Shown here: positions 26,674-34,506 of the stretch, in pieces
Layout: each line of letters opens with the position of its first letter
How positions within the stretch are numbered: position 1 is the stretch's first letter
DNA from: Phormidium tenue FACHB-1050
GTDB lineage: Bacteria; Cyanobacteriota; Cyanobacteriia; Pseudanabaenales; Pseudanabaenaceae
Direction: 5' to 3'
DNA: 61,812 nt
NCBI RefSeq assembly: GCF_014696925.1
Contig: NZ_JACJQY010000035.1
Span: 1 to 61,812 of the forward strand
Position numbers and translations under genes: made by a program
Notes under the pieces: model-generated
The model's input: the letters and a program-made list of their open reading frames with translations, nothing else
What the model was told of the DNA's origin: nothing
Databases searched by the model: none

Positions 26674-27369
26674 ATGCTTTATACTTTTGCGATTTTGCTT
26701 GCGCCAGCTCCAGATGAGCGACCATTGGGAATTACAGGTAAACCTATTCAATATTTGCAATGCGATCGCCTAATTGCGGCGATCGAGCCAGATATCGATA
26801 TTGATGCGCTAAAACTATTGCCAGAGCCATCTCTGATGCAAGTAATTATTCAACACGATCGCTTAATTTGTGAATTATTTGATGAGCGCACGCTTTTACC
26901 TTTGCGCTTTGGAACGGCATTTGTTTCCATTGCCGCTTTAGAAACTTATTTAAAAGAAGAGGGGGAAAGATTATTAGCTAGTTTACAGAGACTAGATGGC
27001 TATGCCGAATTTTTGATTACGGGTTCGGCGATCGCCCCCAAAGCTGAAGCTGCTACGAACCTTAAAGGTAAGGATTATCTCCTAGCTAAGCGATCGCAAT
27101 ATTTACAACAGGAACAATGGCGATCGCAGTTACAACAGGAGGTTCTCGACTATCGTCAGACGATTACGGATAACTTCAACCCTGATCTCTATAAGCCTGA
27201 ATTTCAGCATGTGGAAACTCAAGGTTCAGAGGATGTGCGCGTATATGCCTTATTGCCGCGATCGCAGGTTGAGTTTTTACAAGATACATTGCGATCGTGG
27301 GAAGAGATGCATTCCCATTGGCAGATCTCATGGAGTGCGGCTTTGCCGCCCTATCATTTTTTGATGTAG
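26674..27369 (+). CDS. GvpL/GvpF family gas vesicle protein
   Basis: 231 residues. The start MLYTFAILLAP, LLPLRFGTAFVS, and the ending VYALLPRSQVEFLQDTLRSWEE...LPPYHF match the GvpL/F family of minor gas-vesicle assembly proteins. The AAAAG-purine-rich leader precedes the ATG. No gvpA, gvpC, gvpN or other gvp gene lies in the window, so this is an isolated member. It could serve gas vesicles made from a distant cluster or another role. Confidence 0.85.
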   Translation: MLYTFAILLAPAPDERPLGITGKPIQYLQCDRLIAAIEPDIDIDALKLLPEPSLMQVIIQHDRLICELFDERTLLPLRFGTAFVSIAALETYLKEEGERLLASLQRLDGYAEFLITGSAIAPKAEAATNLKGKDYLLAKRSQYLQQEQWRSQLQQEVLDYRQTITDNFNPDLYKPEFQHVETQGSEDVRVYALLPRSQVEFLQDTLRSWEEMHSHWQISWSAALPPYHFLM

Positions 27370-27401
27370 AAGTTTGCAAGTGTCAGCCTTATTAGGGCAT
27401 A

Positions 27402-27442
27402 AAAAAGCTAGTGGCGGCGCGAAGCGCCGCCACTAGCTTTTT
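27402..27442. terminator. Bidirectional palindrome, GAA core
   Basis: Perfect 19-bp arms around GAA; core GGCGGCGC. Sits between the convergent gvpL/F-like and glcD genes. Member of the palindrome family. Confidence 0.8.
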
Positions 27443-27452
27443 GAGGTATTTA

Positions 27453-28952
27453 TTAAAAACGTTCCACTAACTTATATTTAGCATCATGGTTAGGCTTTGC
27501 GCCTTCGCCACAAGTACGCGGAGTTGGCAAAATCTTGGTCGGATTCGCAATACCCTGCGGATCGAAAACATCGCGAACCCATCGCATTGTTTCCAAATCA
27601 GTCTCGCTAAACATCTCAGGCATATAGCACTTCTTATCCGCACCAATTCCATGCTCACCCGAAATGCTGCCACCCACGCGCACACAGAGCTTGAGAATTT
27701 CTCCGCCTAGTTCCTCCACCGTTTCCAGTGCGCCAGCTTCCGCATTGTTATACAAAATCAATGGATGTAGATTGCCATCCCCAGCATGGAAGACATTGGC
27801 GACATGGTAGCCATACTGCTCACTCAGTTTCTCTATCTCCTGCAACACATAGGTAAGTTTAGTACGCGGAATCACACCATCCTGTACATAGTAGTCAGGA
27901 CTGAGCCGCCCCATTGCTGCAAAAGCTGCTTTCCTGCCTTTCCAGAGTCTGAGACGTTGTTCGGGATCAGTTGCGGTAGCCACATTTCGCGCCCCATTTT
28001 TATAACAAATTTCTTCAACTCGTTTAGCACTTTCAGCAACTTCTATTTCTAATCCATCTATTTCAATCAACAGAATCGAAGCCGCATCACGTGGATAGCA
28101 ATTTGTCGCTACCGTATCCTCAACCGCATTGATGCTCATGTTATCCATGATTTCCATGCCTCCTGGGATGATACCAGCACTAATGACATCGGAGACTGTT
28201 GACCCTGCGGCTTCCACGGTCGTGAAATCAGCTAGGAGGACTTGGATCGATTCAGCCGATTTGAGAATCTTGAGAGTTACTTCAGTGGCGATGCCAAGGG
28301 TTCCTTCAGAACCGACAAAAATACCTGTGAGATCGTAACCTGGGCTTTCAGGGATTTTGCTGCCAATATCTTTGATCGAGCCGTCGGGCAGAACAATCTT
28401 GGCTCCGAGAACGTGATTGGTGGTAACCCCATATTTGAGACAATGTACACCCCCTGAGTTTTCAGCAACATTACCACCGATAGAACAGATGATTTGACTC
28501 GAAGGATCGGGGGCGTAGTAGAAGCCTGCACCGCTTACGGCTTGAGTCACCCAGTTATTAATTACTCCTGGTTGGACGACAACGCGCTGATTTTCAAAAT
28601 CAACTTCGAGAATCTTTTTCATGCGGGCTGTGACGATCAGTACGGAGTCAGGCAATGGCAAAGCGCCGCCCGATAAGCCTGTCCCCGATCCGCGAGCCAC
28701 AAAAGCCACTTTGTAACTCGCGCATACTTTCACGACTGCCGATACTTCCTCAGTGGTCAGAGGCAGCACCACGATCGCAGGTTGTTGCTTATAACTAGTG
28801 AGTCCATCGCATTCATAGGCGAGTAATTCTTCACGAGTACGGACGACATAGCGATCGCCGACGATGGCGATAAAGTCCTTGGCGATCGCCTGCCAATCAA
28901 TAGCCTGTGTTGATGCTGAATAAATATTAGAGATGGGGGCGATCGCGGTCAT
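27453..28952 (-). CDS. glcD: Glycolate oxidase/dehydrogenase subunit GlcD
   Basis: 499 residues. FAD-linked D-2-hydroxyacid dehydrogenase that oxidises glycolate to glyoxylate in photorespiration. The vanillyl-alcohol-oxidase-type FAD domain is clear: RGSGTGLSGGALP, VVQPGVINNWVTQAV, YYAPDPSSQ and IGGNVAENSGGVHCLKYGVT. The C-terminal substrate half has FHAGDGNLHPLILY with conserved His residues and SGEHGIGADKK. GlcE and GlcF are not adjacent, as is common in cyanobacteria. Confidence 0.93.
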   Translation of the reverse strand: MTAIAPISNIYSASTQAIDWQAIAKDFIAIVGDRYVVRTREELLAYECDGLTSYKQQPAIVVLPLTTEEVSAVVKVCASYKVAFVARGSGTGLSGGALPLPDSVLIVTARMKKILEVDFENQRVVVQPGVINNWVTQAVSGAGFYYAPDPSSQIICSIGGNVAENSGGVHCLKYGVTTNHVLGAKIVLPDGSIKDIGSKIPESPGYDLTGIFVGSEGTLGIATEVTLKILKSAESIQVLLADFTTVEAAGSTVSDVISAGIIPGGMEIMDNMSINAVEDTVATNCYPRDAASILLIEIDGLEIEVAESAKRVEEICYKNGARNVATATDPEQRLRLWKGRKAAFAAMGRLSPDYYVQDGVIPRTKLTYVLQEIEKLSEQYGYHVANVFHAGDGNLHPLILYNNAEAGALETVEELGGEILKLCVRVGGSISGEHGIGADKKCYMPEMFSETDLETMRWVRDVFDPQGIANPTKILPTPRTCGEGAKPNHDAKYKLVERF

Positions 28953-29071
28953 GCTGCATTTACAAGGTAATAACTATACTGATTTTAACGCAGTTGGAGT
29001 TTAGCCAAGCGATCGCAAAAATGATTGTAGCTTTTGGGATTTGCCAGAATATTCGTCGAAATAACCTCAGG

Positions 29072-29210
29072 AGATTCCAAATATAGCTGTCGCCATTCTT
29101 GTTAGGACAAATCAAAACCCAAATAGTGTGAGGCGGCGCTTCGCGCCGCCTCACACTATTTGGGTTTTGATTTGTCCTGATACAGGTGGCTATAGCTATA
29201 TTTGGAATCT
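29072..29210. repeat. MITE-like element: outer inverted repeats around a long palindrome
   Basis: AGATTCCAAATATAGCT at 29072-29088 is repeated inverted at 29194-29210. Inside lies a 75-bp near-perfect palindrome (29104-29178) with a TTC core. The segments between outer and inner repeats are not complementary. The flanks TATAGCT and AGGACAAATCAAAACCC recur around the palindromes at 49283, 49400, 50840, 52725, 52830 and 55423. It occupies the gap between glcD and the SafE-like gene. Confidence 0.75.
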
Positions 29211-29219
29211 CTAGCAAAA

Positions 29220-30440
29220 CTAGTTTTGACTCAGTTTCCGATCGCCAAATCTCAAAAACCTAATTAACAATGTGCCAACAGTAATCACCCCACATAAAAT
29301 CGTCAAAATCCAATTTTTCGGAGTCCAGTCCATCGCACCCAGATAATTAGAGCCGATCGCAATGGTATGTACTGACGCTAATATCAACGCGGGAACCGAG
29401 AGCAAATGCACATAGCGCCAAGATTTGCCTAGTTTCGTCATCATCCAATCGGAACTGGTGAGAGCGGCGGGAGACATCAGCGCGATCGCGATCGCCCCGA
29501 TCCAGATCGAGATTTGGTGCTGCGGAATCATAAAGGATAAAGCATCAAAGTTCCATTGAAAAGTATGCTCAACCTTATGGAAAGTATGGGCAAGGGAGAG
29601 AACAAATGCACCAACTCCGATCGCTCGACGATAGGTCATTAAGACTGAACAAGCCTTAAAAATATGACTGAGCGGACGAGCGGCAAGGGCAAGGATCAGC
29701 AAAATCAAACCTGCATGACCTGTATAATCCACCATGTCACTGGTTCGCAATAGCGTTAAGATGCCAATCGTGAGTGTAATCCAGCCACCCATACGAAATA
29801 ACTGACTGCGGCGATCGCGACTCAGTAGTCCTGCAAATACACCAATACCCAGCATCGATGGCAAAGTTCCCAATCCAAACGCCAACATCGTTAGCGCACC
29901 CTGTGTCATGTTACTAGTCTCGGCAGCCTTGATCTGAGCCGTATAGAGAAATCCACAGGGAATTAATCCCCATGTCATACCGAGCAAAGCTGGTGTTAGT
30001 GGATGGGAATGCAGCGATAGTTTCATCATCGCGGAGCTAAGGCGTTGATGCAGCCCCACTAATGCCATAGGATTAAGAAAAGGCATATTTGGCAAACCGT
30101 CTGGTCTAATCTGGACAAGTCCCATCCATACCAAAAGAATACCCGTCAAAATCGCAAGCCAACGCCGCAGATCACTTTCTAAACCTGCTAACTGTCCACT
30201 AGCTACTAGCACAGAACCGATCGCCCCAATAGCAGCCCCTGCGATCGCATAGCTAAAAATTCTGCCAATGTTTAGCAATGCATGAAAGTACAAGTGCTGT
30301 TGCCAAGCTTGAGGATGATTTTGGGAGTTGCTATCTTTTCCTGACAGCGAAAAAGCGACGGTCAAGGGGCCACACATCCCCACACAATGACCGAAACTCC
30401 CTAAAAAACCTAAAGCAGCAACAAGCAATAAATCTAGCAT
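29220..30440 (-). CDS. SafE/TauE-type membrane protein fused to a ferric-reductase-like domain
   Basis: 406 residues, about ten membrane segments. The N-terminal ~250 residues are the SafE/DsbD-like family: GSFGHCVGMCGPLTVAF with a conserved Cys pair in the first helix, GLIPCGFLY in the matching second half, and FGLGTLPSMLGIG. The C-terminal ~150 residues (AIGVGAFVLSLAHTFHKVEH, YVHLLSVPALILASVHTI) resemble the ferric-reductase/YedZ transmembrane domain with paired haem-ligand His. Such proteins may shuttle electrons or thiol equivalents across the membrane, sometimes for copper or cytochrome maturation. The function here is not established. Confidence 0.75.
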   Translation of the reverse strand: MLDLLLVAALGFLGSFGHCVGMCGPLTVAFSLSGKDSNSQNHPQAWQQHLYFHALLNIGRIFSYAIAGAAIGAIGSVLVASGQLAGLESDLRRWLAILTGILLVWMGLVQIRPDGLPNMPFLNPMALVGLHQRLSSAMMKLSLHSHPLTPALLGMTWGLIPCGFLYTAQIKAAETSNMTQGALTMLAFGLGTLPSMLGIGVFAGLLSRDRRSQLFRMGGWITLTIGILTLLRTSDMVDYTGHAGLILLILALAARPLSHIFKACSVLMTYRRAIGVGAFVLSLAHTFHKVEHTFQWNFDALSFMIPQHQISIWIGAIAIALMSPAALTSSDWMMTKLGKSWRYVHLLSVPALILASVHTIAIGSNYLGAMDWTPKNWILTILCGVITVGTLLIRFLRFGDRKLSQN

Positions 30441-30527
30441 TCTTTATTTATAGCGCTTTGCGCTGAATTATTTTAAAAACTGGTGTTACGTAGTGATAGC
30501 TAAGTAGCTAGGCATAATTAATTACAA

Positions 30528-30578
30528 CCAAAAACTGTAAAGTTGCGCCCCTGTGGGGCGCAACTTTACAGTTTTTGG
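30528..30578. repeat. Palindrome, GGGGCGC core
   Basis: 23-bp perfect arms (30528-30550, 30556-30578), loop CTGTG; outer TAATTAC/GTAATTA extend it. It starts 12 bp from the stop of the next minus-strand gene and can serve as its terminator. Confidence 0.8.
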
Positions 30579-30589
30579 TAATTAAGGAC

Positions 30590-31045
30590 TTATCTACCCA
30601 CATTTGTCGTAAAAGTTAATTCAAAGGGGGCAAAATCTTCACCATCTCTTGCCGAACCACTCAAACGCAGTTCATATCTACCTACTTGGGGAAATGTGAC
30701 TTCCATACTTGGCAATCCCAAATAGCGCTCAATAATTGACAAAGGATTAGCCACTGTAAATTTGATGTTGCGATCAGTTAGCGATCGCACTTCTAACCGA
30801 CAGTTGCATTTTCGATAAGGGATAAGCTCGCCGCCGCGCTTAGTGAGCGCAATCCAAATTCTCGATTTTTTACCCGCAACAGGTCGATCATTAGGCTCAA
30901 TATGAATTGTGCCACCAACATCTTGAGAAGCTTTCACTTCATGAGCAATGCGAACAGATGATGGAAATTTTTCTAATTGTGAACCATTGACACTAGAAGC
31001 AGGGGATAAATGCAAATTTAATAGGATAGAAGCTACTTCAAACAT
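30590..31045 (-). CDS. Small beta-sandwich protein, possibly YtkA/CopC-like
   Basis: 151 residues. No clear signal peptide, although the N-terminus is mildly hydrophobic (MFEVASILLNLHLSPAS). GTIHIEPNDRPVAGKKSRIWIALTKRG and VTFPQVGRYELRLSG...FAPFELTF read like an immunoglobulin-type beta sandwich such as YtkA/CopC. The two Cys in YRKCNCRLEV might bind metal. It starts 20 bp after the sodC stop, so the two are probably one operon. The family call is tentative. Confidence 0.6.
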   Translation of the reverse strand: MFEVASILLNLHLSPASSVNGSQLEKFPSSVRIAHEVKASQDVGGTIHIEPNDRPVAGKKSRIWIALTKRGGELIPYRKCNCRLEVRSLTDRNIKFTVANPLSIIERYLGLPSMEVTFPQVGRYELRLSGSARDGEDFAPFELTFTTNVGR

Positions 31046-31065
31046 TGATTAATGATACTTCTTAA

Positions 31066-31716
31066 TTATTGAGGTTTGACAACGCCACAAGCAATCCGAG
31101 TTTTATAGTCAACAGTGGGAATTGTTGATTTTCCATTTGCACCTGCATGAATGATGATCGCAGTGCCGCCTTGCTTTAGTAAGGAGTTGTGACCCTTACC
31201 CAAAGTTAACTCTGACAAGGTAGCCGTTAAAGTTCCTGTCCCATCATGCTGAACCATGATATTTGGCAAATCACCCGCAGGCTTATGTTGATCAGATCCA
31301 TGCTTCATCTCCTCATGTTTGTAATGAATATGATGATGATGTTTGTTATGCATATGATGAAGCCCGTGATCATGGGAATTATCCATAGGCGATCGCTTTG
31401 GATCAAAATGATTGCCTGCTGATTTAAAGTCTGGCGCTTCACATTTACCATTTTCATGTAAATGCACCATATGCTCTCCCTGAGAGAGTTTTTGAACTCG
31501 CAAAGTTACCTTTACACCTGAAGCAGATTGGCTAAAAGTTGCAGTTCCCACCAGTTCGCCCTTAGCATTAAAAATCTGTGAGCTAGCGCTAGATTTTAAA
31601 GTTTTAGAAATAGCTGCATTAGTATCAGTCAGAGTTGCCATCGTGATTAAAGGCAGCAAAACTGCGAGCCTAGATGCAAATTTAGCCTGAAATTGATATT
31701 TATTAGAATTAATCAT
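31066..31716 (-). CDS. sodC: Cu/Zn superoxide dismutase with His-rich insertion
   Basis: 216 residues. An N-terminal hydrophobic segment (about 10-35) suggests export. Copper ligands appear in GEHMVHLHENGKC (HxH), GNHFDP and IIIHAGANG. The zinc-loop Asp is in AGDLPN, and CGVVKP with the preceding TRIA supplies the active-site Arg and disulfide Cys. The zinc loop carries an unusual insertion of about 31 residues containing 13 His (HHMHNKHHHHIHYKH within it). Such a stretch could bind Cu or Zn. The neighbours are a YtkA-like protein downstream and cytochrome c6 upstream. Confidence 0.9.
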   Translation of the reverse strand: MINSNKYQFQAKFASRLAVLLPLITMATLTDTNAAISKTLKSSASSQIFNAKGELVGTATFSQSASGVKVTLRVQKLSQGEHMVHLHENGKCEAPDFKSAGNHFDPKRSPMDNSHDHGLHHMHNKHHHHIHYKHEEMKHGSDQHKPAGDLPNIMVQHDGTGTLTATLSELTLGKGHNSLLKQGGTAIIIHAGANGKSTIPTVDYKTRIACGVVKPQ

Positions 31717-31757
31717 GTGTTCTTTTGCCCCTACATCTTAAAAATGTGACTCTCTCC

Positions 31758-31788
31758 AAGTTAAGCCGCGCATAGCGCGGCTTAACTT
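31758..31788. terminator. Palindromic hairpin after petJ
   Basis: 14-bp perfect arms (31758-31771, 31775-31788) around ATA, 7 bp beyond the petJ stop on the minus strand. It also lies just upstream of sodC. Confidence 0.75.
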
Positions 31789-31795
31789 ACTTCAT

Positions 31796-32137
31796 TTATG
31801 CTTTCGGCCAACCTTTCTCAGCTTGGTCAAGTACATAGTTCGCAACTAGGGTGATTTCATCAGCGCTGAGTTTTTTCCCAAAAGCAGGCATTGCGCCTTT
31901 ACCCTTAGCAACTTGCAGAGAAATGGCTTCAACAGTGTTCTTGCCATACTTTTCTAAGGCATCTGCTTTCAAGGTTTTTGCTGCGACTACGTTATTTTTG
32001 CCACCTGCATGACACTGAGCGCAGTTATTGTTAAAGATTTTTGCGCCTGCGGACACTTCAGCAAAAGCTGGTTGACTGAAAGCAAGACTCACCAAGATTG
32101 TTAAGGCGATCGCAAGAATAGAAAAAATCCGTTTCAT
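31796..32137 (-). CDS. petJ: Cytochrome c6 (soluble lumenal electron carrier)
   Basis: 113 residues. A Lys-Arg start, hydrophobic core and AFAE cleavage site near residue 26 form a Sec signal peptide. The mature protein (~87 residues) has the haem site NNCAQCHAGG and the axial Met in GAMPAFGKKLS, with ISLQVAKGKGAMPAF and VLDQAEKGWP at the end, all typical of cytochrome c6. It carries electrons from cytochrome f to photosystem I or the terminal oxidase, in many cyanobacteria as the copper-independent alternative to plastocyanin. Confidence 0.95.
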   Translation of the reverse strand: MKRIFSILAIALTILVSLAFSQPAFAEVSAGAKIFNNNCAQCHAGGKNNVVAAKTLKADALEKYGKNTVEAISLQVAKGKGAMPAFGKKLSADEITLVANYVLDQAEKGWPKA

Positions 32138-32458
32138 AGTTATTTAGTCCTTAAATATTCACGAAAAATAAGGGCAAAGCTATAGCTGATGCCCTACGCG
32201 GCTTAGCCGCAAAGTCGAGTTGAATTTTAGTCTGGATATATCATGGCGGTACTTGCCCTAGCAGTCAAAAGACAGTCTGTCAAACAAAGCGCCAAAAGAA
32301 AATGGCGGCGCTTTGCGCCGCCATTTTCTTTTGGGGTTTATTGCTATAGCGCACCGTCTCTAGACGGCTAACCCTACCTCAATCTTGGCTAGGATCAACA
32401 ATTGCAGTGGGATCGCTGTGATAAGCTAACAGTGTTAGTGTCATTAACACGAATAAAC
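32138..32458. other. Intergenic between divergent petJ and clpR
   Basis: 320 bases between two divergent starts, so it holds both promoters. It contains a palindrome at 32292-32334. A smaller inverted repeat CCGTCT/AGACGG lies near 32357-32369, about 90 bp from the clpR start, and could be an operator. No gene seen. Confidence 0.5.
32292..32334. repeat. Palindrome, TTT core
   Basis: 20-bp perfect arms around TTT, core GGCGGCGC; flanked on the right by GGGTTTATTGCTATAGC, a recurrent flank of the family. Confidence 0.85.
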
Positions 32459-33160
32459 ATGGATCGACCTTCTCGCTCTGTTCCCCAAGCCGCACAAGCC
32501 GCCTATTCAGGGGATTCGTCATACGGACGCACACCGCCGCCTGACTTACCTTCGCTACTGCTAAAAGAGCGGATTATTTACTTTGGGTTGCCTCTTGTAT
32601 CTCCCGACGAATACAAACAGCAGCTTGGTGTCGATGTCACAGAATTGCTCATCGCCCAACTTTTATATCTACAATACGAAGATCCCGAAAAACCGATTTT
32701 CCTGTATATCAACTCCACAGGGACATCATGGTACACAGGTGATGCGATCGGATTTGAAACCGAAGCATTTGCCATCTGTGACACACTCAACTATATCAAG
32801 CCTCCCGTCCATACCATCTGCCTTGGACAAGCTATGGGGACAGCCGCAATGATCCTCGCCTGTGGAACTAAAGGTTTCCGAGCGAGTTTGCCTAATGCTA
32901 CGATTGTCCTCCACCAAGCTCGCCGCCAAACTAGAGGACAAGCCTCTGACTTGCAGATTCAAGCTAAGGAAGTATTGACCAATCGCGAAGCAATGCTCAG
33001 AATCCTGTCACGGACTACAGGTAAGTCACCTGAGGTACTTACCAAAGATATGGATCGGATGTTTTATATGACTCCTGAGCAAGCTAAAGAATACGGGTTA
33101 ATTGATCGCGTACTCGAAAGTACCAAAGATTTGCCTACAGCAGTCCCCGCACTTGTTTAA
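32459..33160 (+). CDS. clpR: ClpR, non-catalytic ClpP-like subunit
   Basis: About 233 residues from ATG 32459 (MDRPSRSVPQ). The frame extends 19 codons upstream without family similarity. It is a ClpP homologue whose catalytic Ser is lost: the segment aligned to GQAASMG of ClpP reads GQAMGTA, with Gly at the Ser position, while the His (VLHQARRQTRGQASD) remains. YINSTGTSWYTGDAIGFETEA is diagnostic for ClpR. In cyanobacteria ClpR and ClpP3 assemble into one mixed double-ring protease core that works with ClpC. The ClpP3 gene follows on the same strand, about 120 bp away. Confidence 0.93.
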   Translation: MDRPSRSVPQAAQAAYSGDSSYGRTPPPDLPSLLLKERIIYFGLPLVSPDEYKQQLGVDVTELLIAQLLYLQYEDPEKPIFLYINSTGTSWYTGDAIGFETEAFAICDTLNYIKPPVHTICLGQAMGTAAMILACGTKGFRASLPNATIVLHQARRQTRGQASDLQIQAKEVLTNREAMLRILSRTTGKSPEVLTKDMDRMFYMTPEQAKEYGLIDRVLESTKDLPTAVPALV

Positions 33161-33267
33161 GCAATTAGCTGTTAGCAATTAGCTGTTAGCTCAGTTGATT
33201 TCATAGTCTATAGCTAAAAGCCAAAAGCCAAAAGCCAAAAGCTAAAAGCCAACCAATTACCAATTAC
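33160..33267 (+). repeat. Heptanucleotide tandem repeats (STRR type) between clpR and clpP3
   Basis: AGCAATTAGCTGTT is present twice (33160-33187), AAAAGCC/T five times (33216-33250) and CAATTAC twice (33254-33267). All units are 7 bp or multiples of 7, the pattern of cyanobacterial short tandemly repeated repetitive sequences. Confidence 0.85.
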
Positions 33268-33276
33268 CAAAAACCT

Positions 33277-33876
33277 ATGCCTATCGGTGTTCCTAGAGTT
33301 CCCTATCGCTATCCTGGTGACTCATATACGCAGTGGATTAGCATCTACGAGCGCCTGTCAATGGAGCGAATTATTTTCCTAAGTGGAGAAGTTTCAGATG
33401 GGATGGCAAATTCGATCATTGCTCGATTGCTCTACTTTGATTCTGAAGACCAATCCAAAGATATCTATATGTATATCAACTCCCCTGGTGGTTCAGTTTC
33501 CGCAGGCTTGGCAATTTTCGACACGATGCAGCATATTAAGGCTGATGTAACTACAATTTGTGTGGGACTGGCGGATTCCATGGGTTCATACCTATTGATG
33601 GCTGGAGCTAAAGGTAAGCGCTATGCTCTGCCCAATGCGCGAATTATGATTCACCAGCCGTCAGGTGGCACTCGTGGTCAAGCGTCCGACATTGAGATTG
33701 AGGCGCGGGAAATCATTCGGATTCGTCATAAGCTGAATGAAGAATATGCCAAACGCACAGGACAGCCCCTAGAGAAGATCGAGCGCGATATGAATCGCGA
33801 CTACTATATGTCTTCTTCAGAGTCTCTTGCCTATGGATTGATTGATCGTGTTCTCGATTCACCACAATCAGTTTGA
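33277..33876 (+). CDS. clpP3: ClpP3, catalytic ATP-dependent Clp protease subunit
   Basis: 199 residues. The serine protease triad is present: Ser in [11 protein letters not shown], His in [18 protein letters not shown], and the Asp in the MNRDYYMSS region. [20 protein letters not shown] forms the oxyanion/substrate strand. It would assemble with ClpR from the upstream gene. The start [17 protein letters not shown] is typical of ClpP3. A hairpin follows 7 bp after the stop. Confidence 0.93.
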   Translation: MPIGVPRVPYRYPGDSYTQWISIYERLSMERIIFLSGEVSDGMANSIIARLLYFDSEDQSKDIYMYINSPGGSVSAGLAIFDTMQHIKADVTTICVGLADSMGSYLLMAGAKGKRYALPNARIMIHQPSGGTRGQASDIEIEAREIIRIRHKLNEEYAKRTGQPLEKIERDMNRDYYMSSSESLAYGLIDRVLDSPQSV

Positions 33877-33883
33877 TGACAAT

Positions 33884-33930
33884 AAAAAAAGATGCAATGA
33901 TGCGTAGCACGCATCATTACATCTTTTTTT
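33884..33930 (+). terminator. Hairpin after clpP3
   Basis: 22-bp arms with one mismatch, AGC loop, A-run on the left and T-run on the right. Confidence 0.8.
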
Positions 33931-33959
33931 GTTAAGGCAGAAATTAGGAATTATTGTTT

Positions 33960-34301
33960 CTATTGGAATACAATCGGATCGTCTAGATTTTGACAGAAAT
34001 CGATATAAGATGGAGCGCTTTCGCTACCATCAGCAAATTCAGCCTTAATCCATTGTTTACACAATTGATTGTCAGTGGAACTACTCCAGACCATCTTGGC
34101 ATTCTCCCCTGAAACAATACCTGAGCCAATATCAAACTGTCCCCAAGTCTTTTCTGGCTCACCCACCATTAACTTTTTGATTGTCGAATTGCTATTATTC
34201 TTGACGTAGAAATACCACTGATCAGCAGAAGCAGAAGCAACATTTGCAACTAGACTCAAGGCAAGTACACTAGCTGAAATCAAAAAACTTTGTTTAACCA
34301 C
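33960..34301 (-). CDS. Small secreted protein of unknown function
   Basis: 113 residues. The signal peptide is clear: MVKQSFLISASVLALSLVAN, with ASA near residue 25. The mature ~87 residues begin DQWYFYVKNNSNSTIKKLMVGE and contain two Cys (QLCKQW, DFCQNL) that could form a disulfide. The strand-rich pattern and the phrase YVKNNSNSTI suggest a small beta sandwich. Single gene, no recognised family. Confidence 0.7.
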   Translation of the reverse strand: MVKQSFLISASVLALSLVANVASASADQWYFYVKNNSNSTIKKLMVGEPEKTWGQFDIGSGIVSGENAKMVWSSSTDNQLCKQWIKAEFADGSESAPSYIDFCQNLDDPIVFQ

Positions 34302-34421
34302 TGTCTTAAACTCTCTAAAGAAGCTCTTAGTAAGAATATAAACTATAAAATCTGATTTGCAACATGCATTGAGATGCTTATAACTTTCTTATAACTTTTA
34401 ATGTGGTTTACTCTCTTTCGG

Positions 34422-34468
34422 CTAAGAATTAGTGGTGCGGAGCGAAGCTCCGCACCACTAATTCTTAG
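34422..34468. repeat. Palindrome, GAA core
   Basis: 22-bp perfect arms (34422-34443, 34447-34468). It lies between two divergent genes, about 40 bp upstream of the menC-like start, so it is not simply a terminator. Confidence 0.85.
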
Positions 34469-34506
34469 GTTTTAATGTCTATTTTTAGACGAGGAAGGGA
34501 ATAGCT

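Noticed and set aside
28960-29217. Open frame of 85 codons next to glcD
   Set aside because: It is the reverse reading of the nested palindromic element at 29072-29210, so it has no independent support.
33160-33267. Possible CRISPR array between clpR and clpP3
   Set aside because: Units are 7 and 14 bp with no spacers; this is a short tandem repeat, not CRISPR.
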